64,000 nucleotides of DNA, taken from contig NZ_CP114901.1 of NCBI RefSeq assembly GCF_027497175.1, positions 6,386,001-6,450,000 of the forward strand. Direction: 5' to 3'. A program made the position numbers and the translations under genes. Each line of letters starts with the position of its first letter. Position 1 is the stretch's first letter. Of the stretch, positions 1-7,934 are shown in pieces. The DNA is from Verrucosispora sp. WMMD573 (lineage in GTDB: Bacteria; Actinomycetota; Actinomycetes; Mycobacteriales; Micromonosporaceae). The notes below the pieces were generated by a model. It did no database searches. It saw only the letters and a program-made list of their open reading frames with translations, and was not told the DNA's origin.

Positions 1-953
1 CCGGTTGCGGAGGCCGCCAGGACGCCGCGGCCACGGACGACACCGCTAGCGCCGTCACCTGTGAGGTGGCCGAGAACACCCGGGTGGGCATCGCCACCGG
101 CAACGCCACCGGCGTCTACTACGTGGTCGGAAACGCCCTGGCCGGGCAGCTCTCGGACAGCACCGGCGGCCGGTTGACCGGCACCGCAGCCGAGACCGGA
201 GCCTCGGTCCAGAACATCGAACAGCTCGTCGGTGGCCAGTACGACGTGGCCTTCTCGCTGTTCGACACGGCCGTCAACGCGGTGGAGGGCAAGGACAGCT
301 TCAGCGCACCGCAGCCGGTCGAGGCGCTGGCCCGCATCTACGACAACTACACCCAGGTGGTCGTCCGGGCCGACTCGGGGATCAACTCGGTGGCCGACAT
401 GCGCGGCAAGAAGATCTCGACGGGCTCCCCCAAGTCCGGCACCGAGGTCATCGCGAACCGGCTGCTGGAGGCCGCCGGCCTGAACCCGGCCGCGGACGTG
501 CAGGCCCAGCGGCTCGATCTCACCAAGACCGTGGAGGGAGTCAAGGACGGCACCGTCGACGGCTTCTTCTGGTCCGGCGGCCTGCCCACCGGCGGCCTGA
601 CCGACCTGTTCACCACCGCCGGCGACAAGGTCAAATTCATCGACATCACGCCGCTGCTGCCTAAGATGAGCGATCTGAACCCCGCGTACCAGGCCGGCAC
701 GATCGGCAAGGACGTGTACTCCACAGTGGCGGACACCCCGACCATCGTGGTCCCGAACGTGCTGCTCGTCCGCAACGACCTCGACGCCAACGTAGCCTGC
801 GCCATCACCCGGACCGTGTTCGAGAAGAGGGACGCGCTGGCCCAGGCCAATCCCGCTGCCAAGGGCATCGCCCTGGACACCGCCCGCAAGACCGACCCGG
901 TCGGTCTGCACCGGGGCGCGGCCAAGGCGTTGCAGGACCTCGGCGCGAGCTGA
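1..953 (+). CDS. TAXI-family solute-binding lipoprotein, 5' end cut by window edge
   Basis: Reading in frame from base 3 gives an open frame beginning Gly-Cys-Gly-Gly, which looks like the end of a lipobox, so the gene starts before this window; 316 residues are visible. The body is a TRAP-transporter TAXI-type periplasmic-binding fold, with GIATGNATGVYY near the start, GASVQNIEQL and then GKKISTGSPKSGTEVIANRLL. TAXI proteins normally hand small organic acids or amino acids to a TRAP permease, but no permease gene is visible here. A second TAXI lipoprotein at 3851-4960 is clearly a paralogue, sharing the TGSPKSGT and NYT segments. The two flank a sensor kinase and a roadblock protein, so a sensing rather than transport role is inferred. 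A GTG at 66 is an internal codon and not the start. Confidence 0.85.
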   Translation, partial: GCGGRQDAAATDDTASAVTCEVAENTRVGIATGNATGVYYVVGNALAGQLSDSTGGRLTGTAAETGASVQNIEQLVGGQYDVAFSLFDTAVNAVEGKDSFSAPQPVEALARIYDNYTQVVVRADSGINSVADMRGKKISTGSPKSGTEVIANRLLEAAGLNPAADVQAQRLDLTKTVEGVKDGTVDGFFWSGGLPTGGLTDLFTTAGDKVKFIDITPLLPKMSDLNPAYQAGTIGKDVYSTVADTPTIVVPNVLLVRNDLDANVACAITRTVFEKRDALAQANPAAKGIALDTARKTDPVGLHRGAAKALQDLGAS

Positions 954-958
954 CCGAC

Positions 959-997
959 GGCGGCCGGGCCGGAGTTCTGACACCCGGCCCGGCCGCC
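959..997 (+). terminator. Rho-independent-type hairpin after the first TAXI gene
   Basis: Perfect 14-bp GC-rich inverted repeat (959-972 pairing with 984-997) with an 11-base loop, starting 5 bases after the stop codon. No T-tract follows, as is common in actinobacteria. It may reduce read-through into the kinase gene, which starts 20 bases later. Confidence 0.65.
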
Positions 998-1016
998 CCG
1001 ACCTCGGGAGACCCCC

Positions 1017-3431
1017 GTGCCGCTGTCCTCGCTGGCCCGCGTACGCCGGCACAGCCGACCGTCCGGCCACACCGGCCGACTCTGGTCGGTGCGTACCCAA
1101 CTGCTCGCACCGATCCTGATCGCCACCGCCGGCCTGCTCGTGCTGGGGGCCATCCAGACCGGTGACGCCCTGGCCGCCTCCACCGACGCCGAACGGGCCC
1201 GGGTGCTGGCCGGCACCGCCACCGCCACCGTCTCGCTGGTGCACGAGCTGGAGCGGGAACTCGGCGAGACGGCGGCGCTCCGCCAGCGCGGCGGGACCTC
1301 CGGCCGCCAGTTGGTCGACGCCCAACGGCGTCGGGTCGACGAGGCCAGCGAGCGCTACCGCACCGCCAGCTCCGACGCCCGCCGCACCGCGCCGGACCTC
1401 GGCCACGACCTCGACGGCGTGACCGAACACCTCGACCAGCTCGACGAGGCCCGGATAGCCGCGCTCACCACCGACAATGCCGACGGGATGTACGTGGCAC
1501 TTGTGGAGTCGCTGCTCGCTGTCGCCGACGCGCTTCCCGCCCAGCTACGCGACCCCGAACTGGCCAACCGCGCCCGTGAGGTGGCCGCCGTCGCGGCCCA
1601 GGAACACCTGGCGTCGCTGGAACGTGACCTGCTCCGGGCCATCTTCGTCCGAGGTGAGCTGGTCGAGGGCGAACTCGCCCGGCTGGGCCGGCTGCGCGGC
1701 GCGCAGGAGCAGCGGCAGGCCGAGTTCTCCCGGATCGCCGGGGAACGCGCCACCGACGCGTACACCCGTCTGATCGCCGGCGGCGACGTCTCCACCGCCC
1801 GGCGGATGCGCGACAGCGCATTGAACGCCGACGCCGAGCCGACCGCGCTGCCCGCCGACGGAGACGCCTGGTACGTCGCCCAGAGCGGTGCCATCCGCCG
1901 GTTCAACCTGCTCGGCCGGGAGCTTTCCGACGAGCTGGACCAGCGCGCCGCCGAGTTGGCGACGGACGCCCGGCAACGGGCATTGGTCACCGGCGGCGCC
2001 AGCGCCGGTCTGGCGCTGGTCTCGCTGACCAGCGCCGCGTTGCTGGCGGTACGCACCAGCCGCCGGCTGCGCCGGTTGCGGGTGGCGGCGCTGACCATGG
2101 CACATCGGGAACTGCCCGAGCGGATCACCGCCATCGCCGCCGGCGACAGTGGCCCGACGGAGGGCGCCGCCTCGCAACTCACGGCGGGAATCAGCCGTGG
2201 ACGCGACGAGATCGCGCAGGTGGCCGAAGCGTTCGACACCGTCAACCGGGCCGCACTGCGGCTCGCCGGTACGCAGGCCGAGCTGCGGATGGACGTGACC
2301 CGGATGGTCGAGGCGCTGGCCCGTCGGATCCGTACGCTGATCACCCGGCAGCTGCGGCTGCTCGACGAGTTCGAGCAGGAGGAGACGGATCCGGACGCGT
2401 TGGCCCGCCTCTTCGCCCTCGACCATCTCGCCGCCCGGATGCGGCGCAACGGGGAGAACCTGCTGGTCCTGGCCGGCGGCGAGCCCGGACGTTCGCAGGA
2501 CGGGCCGCATCTGGTGGCCGACGTCGTACGCGGTGCCGCCTCCGAGATCGAGGAGTACGCCCGGGTCGAGATCGACGTGCCCACCACCGGTGTGCACGGG
2601 TCGGCGGTCGGCAACCTGGTGCACCTGCTGGCCGAGCTGCTGGAGAACGCCACCTCGTACTCCCCGCCGCACACCCCGGTGCAGGTGGACGGTCGACGCA
2701 CCGTCGACGGGCTGACCCTGCGCGTACACGACCAGGGCATCGGCATCGGCGAGAACCGGCTGGCCGAGATCAACGAGAGGCTGCGCGCCCCGGCCGCGTT
2801 GTCCAGCGCGGCGGCCGGCAGCATGGGCCTGCACGTGGTGGCGCACCTGGCCGCCCGGCACGGCATTCAGGTGCGGCTGCACAGCGCCGGTGCCGGGACG
2901 GTCGCCCAGGTGGACGTACCGGAGTCGCTGCTGACCCGGATGGAGCAGCTCACCGGCCGTCCCAACGCCGTCGGGAGGCCGGCGCCCCCGGCCGTGGACG
3001 CCTGGTTCCGGCAGCGGGGCGCTCCGGCGGCGGTGGGTGCCGCAGCAGACCGGTTCGACGTGCACCGCGCCCCGACGATGACGCTGCCGGTGGTGGGCAA
3101 CGGCGCAGCGGCCTGGTCACCCGACCAGCCCGGTCAACCGCACTACCGACCGCCCGCACAGCCCGTCGGCGTCACGCCGGACGGGCCGCCCGCGTCGGCC
3201 AACGGCGCGCCGGCCTGGCGACCCGGCGTCCGTCCCGAGGAAGCCACCGCGGCCGGCCTGCCCCGGCGGGTACGCGGCGGCGACCTTCAGTCCGAACTGC
3301 ACGACGTGCCGCCGCCGCAGGCCGCGCCGGACCTGCTCGACCCCGAGGTGGTACGGGCCCGGCTGTCCGCTCTCTCCGCCGGGGTGGCCCACGCGATGCG
3401 ACGTAACCAGCAGACGAACGGGAGAACCTAG
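1017..3431 (+). CDS. Conservon-type sensor histidine kinase (CvnA-like, nitrate/nitrite-sensor-like)
   Basis: An 804-residue membrane kinase with GTG start. A first transmembrane segment lies at about residues 28-50, an extracytoplasmic helical domain resembling nitrate/nitrite-sensing (NIT) domains at about 50-320, and a second membrane segment at about 328-346. A HAMP-like linker follows, then a region with LDHLAARMRR near 469 where CvnA proteins carry their DHp-like helix. The HATPase_c domain has an N-box (LLENATSYSPP near 540), a G1 box (DQGIGIG near 571) and a G2 region (SMGLHVVAHLAARHG near 601). The last 160 residues are Pro-rich and disordered. In Streptomyces conservons such kinases are followed by roadblock, DUF742 and GTPase genes. 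Here only the roadblock gene follows, and TAXI lipoproteins flank the pair. No response regulator is adjacent. Confidence 0.85.
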   Translation: MPLSSLARVRRHSRPSGHTGRLWSVRTQLLAPILIATAGLLVLGAIQTGDALAASTDAERARVLAGTATATVSLVHELERELGETAALRQRGGTSGRQLVDAQRRRVDEASERYRTASSDARRTAPDLGHDLDGVTEHLDQLDEARIAALTTDNADGMYVALVESLLAVADALPAQLRDPELANRAREVAAVAAQEHLASLERDLLRAIFVRGELVEGELARLGRLRGAQEQRQAEFSRIAGERATDAYTRLIAGGDVSTARRMRDSALNADAEPTALPADGDAWYVAQSGAIRRFNLLGRELSDELDQRAAELATDARQRALVTGGASAGLALVSLTSAALLAVRTSRRLRRLRVAALTMAHRELPERITAIAAGDSGPTEGAASQLTAGISRGRDEIAQVAEAFDTVNRAALRLAGTQAELRMDVTRMVEALARRIRTLITRQLRLLDEFEQEETDPDALARLFALDHLAARMRRNGENLLVLAGGEPGRSQDGPHLVADVVRGAASEIEEYARVEIDVPTTGVHGSAVGNLVHLLAELLENATSYSPPHTPVQVDGRRTVDGLTLRVHDQGIGIGENRLAEINERLRAPAALSSAAAGSMGLHVVAHLAARHGIQVRLHSAGAGTVAQVDVPESLLTRMEQLTGRPNAVGRPAPPAVDAWFRQRGAPAAVGAAADRFDVHRAPTMTLPVVGNGAAAWSPDQPGQPHYRPPAQPVGVTPDGPPASANGAPAWRPGVRPEEATAAGLPRRVRGGDLQSELHDVPPPQAAPDLLDPEVVRARLSALSAGVAHAMRRNQQTNGRT

Positions 3432-3854
3432 ATGATGCCCAACGGCAGCCCCGGCCTCGACTGGCTCCTGGCGAACTTCGCCGAGCAGGTACCGGACGTG
3501 TCGCACGCCCTCGCCGTCTCCGGGGATGGGCTGCGGCTGGCGGCCTCTCCGCACCTCTCGACCGACCAGGCGGACCAGCTCGCCGCCGTGATCAGCGGCC
3601 TGGCCAGCCTGACCGTCGGCGCCGCCCGGCTGATGTCCGCCGGCCGGGTCCGACAGCAGATCGTGGACATGGACGGCGGCGTGCTGCTGGTGATGGCGGT
3701 CGGTGACCGCGCCCTGCTCGGCGTGCTGGCCGCCGCCGGATGCGACCTGGGCCAGATCGGGTACGAAACGGCGACGCTGGTCCAGCGGGTCGCCGAGGCG
3801 CTCGAACCGGCGGCCCGGACCTGGGCGGACCACCCCGGCGGGGTGCCGGCATGA
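3432..3854 (+). CDS. Roadblock/LC7-domain protein (CvnB-like)
   Basis: A 140-residue protein whose ATG directly follows the stop of the sensor kinase, so the two are almost certainly co-translated. Features typical of bacterial roadblock/LC7 proteins are LDWLLANFAEQVPDV at the N-terminus, SGDGLRLAASPHLSTDQADQ and a central GG-x-LLVMAVGDRALLGVLA strand-turn. Bacterial members pair with small GTPases or conservon kinases. The usual third and fourth conservon genes (DUF742 and GTPase) are missing. The stop overlaps the next gene's start as ATGA at 3851-3854, tying it to the TAXI lipoprotein. GGGAGA lies just upstream of the start. The family call is secure; the function is inferred from context. 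Confidence 0.88.
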   Translation: MMPNGSPGLDWLLANFAEQVPDVSHALAVSGDGLRLAASPHLSTDQADQLAAVISGLASLTVGAARLMSAGRVRQQIVDMDGGVLLVMAVGDRALLGVLAAAGCDLGQIGYETATLVQRVAEALEPAARTWADHPGGVPA

Positions 3855-4960
3855 ACGGACCGCAGGTGTCGCCGGATCGCACCACGGTCACCGACACGAC
3901 CCGGCCCGCCGGGCGGACCGACGCGGGCGGGCGGGGTCGTGCAGCCGCTCGACGTCCTCCCGCCCGGGGACGGCGGCACGGCCTGCTTGGCAGTGGCCGG
4001 TGCCGGCGATTGGTGGCGGCGCTGCTGGCGGTCGCGCTTCTCAGCGCCTGCGGTGCCGAGCGCGCCCCGGAGGCTCGGCCCTGGCACGACGGGCGCATCT
4101 TCCTCGCCACCGGCAACACCACAGGGGTCTACTACCAGCTCGGCGGCGGCTACGCCGATGTGATCAGCCGCCACCTGCCCGGCTACGAGGCCCGGGCGGA
4201 ACCGACAGGCGCCTCCGTCGAGAACATCACCCGGCTGGTCGACGGCGACATGGAGATCGCTTTCAGCCTCGCCGACACGGCGGCGGACGCCACCGCCGGC
4301 CGTGGCGCCTTCGAGGGGCGTCCGCAGCCGGTCCGGGCGCTGGCCCGGGTCTACAGCAACTACACCCACGTGATCGTCCGCGCCGACGCGCAGATCGCCA
4401 ACCTCGCGGGACTGCGCGGTAAACGGGTCTCCACCGGCTCACCGAAGTCCGGCACCGACGTCATCGCCGGTCGGCTGCTCACCGCCGCCGGGCTGGACCC
4501 GGAGCGGGACGTACGCCGAGCCCGGGTCTCGCTGCCGGAGACGGTGGCCCGGATGCGCGGCGGCACGCTCGACGCCATGTTCTTCTCCGGCGGGCTACCC
4601 ACGCCGGGCATCGCCGACCTGCTCACCAACGCCCCGGACCGGTTCCGGCTGCTGCCGGTCGCCGACCTGATCGAGCCGCTGAGCGCCACGCACGGCTCGG
4701 TCTACACCACTGCCGAACTGCCCCGCGACACCTACGACACCCCCTCGGGCACCCCCACCGTGACGGTCCCGAACGTGATCCTGGTCAGCGCGGAGATGCC
4801 CGACGATCTGGCGTACGACCTGACCCGCCTGCTCTTCACCTACCAGGCCGACCTGTCCGTGGCGCACCCCGAGGCACGCAACTTCGACCGTGAATCCGCC
4901 GCCACCACCGACCCCATCCCCCTGCACCCCGGCGCCGCCCGCTACTACCAGGGCGGCTGA
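3851..4960 (+). CDS. TAXI-family solute-binding lipoprotein, second paralogue
   Basis: 369 residues. I chose the ATG at 3851 because it overlaps the roadblock stop (ATGA) and gives a proper export signal: a basic region, a hydrophobic stretch and the lipobox LSAC with the lipidated Cys at residue 67. The basic n-region is unusually long (about 50 residues). The mature part matches the first TAXI gene across its length, with ATGNTTGVYYQLGGG, TGASVENITRLVDGD and STGSPKSGTDVIAGRLL. No TRAP membrane subunit is nearby. Translational coupling to a roadblock protein suggests it supplies ligand information to the sensor kinase at the membrane; this is inference. The alternative is an orphan uptake receptor working with a permease encoded elsewhere. 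Confidence 0.87.
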   Translation: MNGPQVSPDRTTVTDTTRPAGRTDAGGRGRAAARRPPARGRRHGLLGSGRCRRLVAALLAVALLSACGAERAPEARPWHDGRIFLATGNTTGVYYQLGGGYADVISRHLPGYEARAEPTGASVENITRLVDGDMEIAFSLADTAADATAGRGAFEGRPQPVRALARVYSNYTHVIVRADAQIANLAGLRGKRVSTGSPKSGTDVIAGRLLTAAGLDPERDVRRARVSLPETVARMRGGTLDAMFFSGGLPTPGIADLLTNAPDRFRLLPVADLIEPLSATHGSVYTTAELPRDTYDTPSGTPTVTVPNVILVSAEMPDDLAYDLTRLLFTYQADLSVAHPEARNFDRESAATTDPIPLHPGAARYYQGG

Positions 4961-5090
4961 CCACCCGCTACAGAGCCCTCCCCGCACCCCCGCTCCCACA
5001 CCACCTTTCCCCTCCCCTTCCCCCTTCCCCTTCCCCGCTTCCCCGCTTCCCGCTCCCCGCTCCCCGCTCCCCGCTCCCCGCTCCTGAGAT

Positions 5091-5131
5091 CTTGGACAGT
5101 TCCCGTTACGCGCTAACGGGAACTGTCCAAG
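5091..5131. repeat. Intergenic hairpin H1, perfect 18-bp arms
   Basis: Arms 5091-5108 and 5114-5131 are perfect reverse complements with spacer CGCGC. The left arm is preceded by GAGAT, so the tip reads GATCTTGG. It lies after the second TAXI gene and a C-rich tract (5000-5083), and directly before the insertion sequence. It may act as a terminator. It belongs to the hairpin set described in the findings. Confidence 0.7.
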
Positions 5132-5343
5132 TCACCCGGTCTTTCGGGACGCCTCGCAGGCGTGAAAATGGTGGGTAGGTCGCCCGCCGACGTCGTGAGA
5201 TCTTGGCCTGTTTGAGGCCGTGTCCAAGTCTGACGCCGGGGCCCGGACCTGAAGGGTCACGCACTGTTGCTTCGAGCACGCCGGTCAGATTTTCGGTTCC
5301 CGACCGAGGCCCCCGGGCGACCGCCTTTCATATCGATTGCGCG
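5132..5343 (+). ncRNA. Candidate bridge-RNA region in the left end of the IS110 element
   Basis: IS110-group elements express a structured guide (bridge) RNA from the non-coding segment upstream of the transposase; that is established for the family. This 212-base gap has a fitting position and length. Visible structure includes a hairpin around 5202-5228, in which CTTGG pairs with CCAAG and an inner GGCC pairs with GGCC. CCGGTCAGATT at 5281-5291 repeats exactly in the right end. The RNA and its boundaries are inferred. Confidence 0.4.
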
Positions 5344-6678
5344 GTGAGTGAGGGGGTGTGGGTGAGGATGCGTGGAGTGCCCGAGGAGATTGCGGACGCG
5401 GAGTCTGAGCAGGTCCTGGCGCGGGTGTGCGCGGTCGACGTGGCCAAGGAGTCGGGGATGGTGTGCACCCGCGGGTCTGGTCCGAGCGGGCGGCGTGTCA
5501 GCCGGGTGTGGCAGGTGGCGGCGACCACGAAGGCGGTCAGTGACCTTGCGGGGAATCTGGTGGCGGCGGGGGTGGAGAAGGTCACTGTGGAGAGCACGTC
5601 GGACTACTGGCGGATCTGGTTTTACCTGTTCGAAGCTGCCGGGTTTGATGTGCAACTGGTCAACGCCCGTGACGTCAAGAACGTGCCCGGGCGGGCGAAG
5701 ACCGACAAGCTGGACGCGGTGTGGTTGGCCAAACTCACCGAGAAGGGCCTGTTACGGCCGTCGTTCGTGCCCCCGGCGCCGGTGCGGGTGTTACGCGATT
5801 ACACCCGGATGCGGGTGGATCTGGTCCGGGACCGCACCCGTTACTGGTCGAGGTTGGAGAAACTCCTCGAAGATGCCCTGATCAAGGTCTCGTCGGTGGC
5901 GTCGACCCTGAAGACGGTCTCGACGCGGGACATGGTCGAGGCGTTGATCGCCGGCCAACGTGATCCGCAGGCCCTCGCCGGCCTGGCCCGTGGCCGGATG
6001 CGCGGCAAACACACCGCCCTGATCGAGGCACTCACCGGCCGGTTCGACGCCCATCACGGTGAGCTGGCCCGGATCCTGCTCGACCAGATCGACCGCCTCG
6101 ACGCCGAGATCGCGAAGCTCACCACACGGATCGGGCAGTTGCTCGACGACATCGATCCACCCTCCCCCGACGGGGACATCCCGCGGCCAGACGCCCGCAC
6201 ACGGCTGGCCGAGATCCCGGGAATCAGCACCGAGTCCGCACAACTGATCATCGCCGAGATCGGCCTGGACATGACACGGTTCCCCACCGCCGGACACCTG
6301 GTGTCCTGGGCGAAACTATGCCCACGCACCATCCAGTCCGGCACCACCCACACCCCGGGCAAGACCGGCAAAGGCAACCCCTACCTCAAAGGCGCACTCG
6401 GTATCGCCGCCGCCAGCGCCGCCCGCGGCAAGACAACGTTCCTGTCCGAACGCTACCGACGCGTGGTCAAACGCCGAGGCAAAGGCAAAGCCCTCGTCGC
6501 CGTCGCCCGATCCATACTCGTGACCATCTGGCACCTGCTGGCCAACCCCACCACCCGTTTCCACGACCTCGGCGCGGACTACCACGACCGCCGCGTCAAC
6601 ACCACCCGCAAGATCAACAGCCTGATCCGGCAACTCGAAGCCCTCGGCCACACCATCACCCTGCAACCAACCACCTGA
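5344..6678 (+). CDS. IS110-family transposase (DEDD RuvC-like N-domain plus Transposase_20)
   Basis: About 444 residues from GTG 5344; ATG 5368 is an equally possible start, with GAGGGGG 11 bases ahead of it. The N-terminal RuvC-like domain has the first acidic residue in CAVDVAKESG, a second in VTVESTSDYW, and the typical DVKNVPGRAKTDKLDAVWLA segment. A coiled linker contains repeated Asp/Ile heptads. The C-terminal Transposase_20 region has RLAEIPGISTESAQLIIAEI, then HTPGKTGKGNPYLKGAL with the serine/helix region that completes the active site. The frame shows no break, so the enzyme could be active. It recombines DNA guided by the element's own RNA. Nothing in the sequence suggests cargo genes. 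Confidence 0.92.
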   Translation: MSEGVWVRMRGVPEEIADAESEQVLARVCAVDVAKESGMVCTRGSGPSGRRVSRVWQVAATTKAVSDLAGNLVAAGVEKVTVESTSDYWRIWFYLFEAAGFDVQLVNARDVKNVPGRAKTDKLDAVWLAKLTEKGLLRPSFVPPAPVRVLRDYTRMRVDLVRDRTRYWSRLEKLLEDALIKVSSVASTLKTVSTRDMVEALIAGQRDPQALAGLARGRMRGKHTALIEALTGRFDAHHGELARILLDQIDRLDAEIAKLTTRIGQLLDDIDPPSPDGDIPRPDARTRLAEIPGISTESAQLIIAEIGLDMTRFPTAGHLVSWAKLCPRTIQSGTTHTPGKTGKGNPYLKGALGIAAASAARGKTTFLSERYRRVVKRRGKGKALVAVARSILVTIWHLLANPTTRFHDLGADYHDRRVNTTRKINSLIRQLEALGHTITLQPTT

Positions 6679-6881
6679 CCCACACCCACCCCAACCCCAG
6701 CCAATCGACACAAGGCCAGTCCCGCACGCCCCAAACCCGCCGCGGTACAGGTCATTTACCGGTCAGATTGACCAGTTAGGACGGTCACCGCAGGCCGTCC
6801 GGGCCGCGGGGGCGGGGACGCCGGGGCGGGGGCGGGGGCGGGAAGGGACCACGGCGCCCCCTCCACCTCGTCGGAGGCTTC

Positions 6882-7115
6882 ATGCGAATCAGGTCCTGGC
6901 GATGCCGGCCCCCGGCGCAACCCGCGCCGCTCCCCCAACGCAAGCGGAACACCAGGCGCCTGCCACCGGCCCTTTGGCAGCAGCTGACCAGCCAGACCAT
7001 GTCGGCACTCCTGATGCTCGACACGCCGACCAGAGGGCACCTGGAGTGCCACAATCTTCGCTGCCCGCGCCGTCCCACCGGCCACGATTCGAAGGAGGCG
7101 GCGGCGGAAAAGTGA
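6882..7115 (+). CDS. Small basic protein of unknown function
   Basis: 77 codons with ATG at 6882, preceded at good spacing by GGAGG (about 6872-6876), which is why I keep it. The protein is Pro/Arg-rich at the start and ends with CHNLRCPRRPTG and a KEAAAEK tail. The two Cys spaced by four residues could bind metal, but I recognise no family. Its stop lies two bases before the end of the convergent ABC permease gene. It may be a chance ORF in GC-rich DNA. Confidence 0.4.
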   Translation: MRIRSWRCRPPAQPAPLPQRKRNTRRLPPALWQQLTSQTMSALLMLDTPTRGHLECHNLRCPRRPTGHDSKEAAAEK

Positions 7116-7116
7116 G

Positions 7117-7926
7117 CTACTCGTAGAGCAGGCGGCTCATCCGGCGGGAGGCGACCAGCAGGCCGGCTGCCAGGACCGCGAGCAGGTAGAACACGTCGAT
7201 TGTCCAGCTCCAGCCACCTGTGTCGGCGGTCAGCCCACGGATCAGATGCACCGCCCGGTAGAGCGGAGTCACCTCCACCAGCCAGCGCAGCACCGTCGGA
7301 TACGCCTCGGCGGGCACAAAGGTGCCGGAGAACAGGAACAGCACGAACTGCCCCGAGCTCATCAGGTCGAAATCCTGCCAGCTGCGCATGAACGTGGAGA
7401 TGGCCATGCCGAGGGCGCCGAACGTGAAGCCGACCAGCACCGCCGCCGGGAACGCGGCGAGCGCGCTAACGGGCGTCGTCAGGTCCATCACCACCATCAC
7501 CACGAGGAACGCGGCCGAGTACGCGCTGCCCCGCAGCATCGCCCAGGCCAGTTCGCCGAGGGCGATCTCGAACGGCTGCACCGGGGTGGCGATCACCCCG
7601 TCGTACAGCTTCATGTACTTCATCTTTCCGAAGAAGTTGAAGGTGGTCTCCGCCAGCGCGCCGGTCATCGCGGACGAGGCGAGCATGGCCGGGGCGACGA
7701 AGGCGGCGTACGAGACGACAGTGCCGCCGGGCAGCGTCAGGTCGCCGATCAGTGCCCCCACCCCGACGCCTATGGACAGCAGGTAGAGCAGTGGCTCGAC
7801 GAAGCCGGAGACGAGCAGCAGCCAGTAGACGGACTTCAGGGCGGCGACGTTCCGTTCGGTGACCGACGCGGATCGCCGCGACGCGGCCGAGACGTCGACC
7901 AGCCGGGGCAGCACCAGACTGACCAT
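7117..7926 (-). CDS. ABC-2 type transporter permease
   Basis: 269 residues. The ATG at 7926 is preceded by AGGAGGGG, which decides the start. Six hydrophobic segments are visible, with the ABC-2 family signature in the last third (SGTFVPAEAYPTVLRWLVEVTPLYRAVHLIRG). This is the third gene of an operon transcribed right to left: ATPase, permease, permease. The two permeases are related and probably form a heterodimer resembling NodJ or daunorubicin-type (DrrB) exporters. The substrate is unknown; small hydrophobic compounds or lipids are usual. A loop with EIALGELAWAMLRG resembles the coupling helix region. Its 3' end almost touches a convergent small ORF. Confidence 0.85.
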   Translation of the reverse strand: MVSLVLPRLVDVSAASRRSASVTERNVAALKSVYWLLLVSGFVEPLLYLLSIGVGVGALIGDLTLPGGTVVSYAAFVAPAMLASSAMTGALAETTFNFFGKMKYMKLYDGVIATPVQPFEIALGELAWAMLRGSAYSAAFLVVMVVMDLTTPVSALAAFPAAVLVGFTFGALGMAISTFMRSWQDFDLMSSGQFVLFLFSGTFVPAEAYPTVLRWLVEVTPLYRAVHLIRGLTADTGGWSWTIDVFYLLAVLAAGLLVASRRMSRLLYE

Positions 7927-7934
7927 GACCCCTC

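Larger units (their letters stand above)
5132..6780 (+). mobile_element. IS110-family insertion sequence (approximate limits)
   Basis: One transposase gene is flanked by a long left non-coding end (about 210 bases) and a short right end (about 100 bases). IS110-family elements have no terminal inverted repeats, so the ends cannot be fixed from this sequence alone; the limits are estimates. Long left and short right ends fit the IS110 group rather than the IS1111 group. An 11-base sequence, CCGGTCAGATT, occurs both in the left end (5281-5291) and in the right end (6759-6769). The element sits between the TAXI/kinase cluster and a small ORF, apparently without disrupting a gene. Confidence 0.75.

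Noticed and set aside
4975..5083. Small ORF in the C-rich tract after the second TAXI gene
   Set aside because: Pure Pro/Ser/Ala simple sequence without a ribosome site.
5091..5131. Terminal inverted repeat of the IS element
   Set aside because: Both arms lie together on one side, there is no partner at the right end, and IS110 elements lack terminal inverted repeats.
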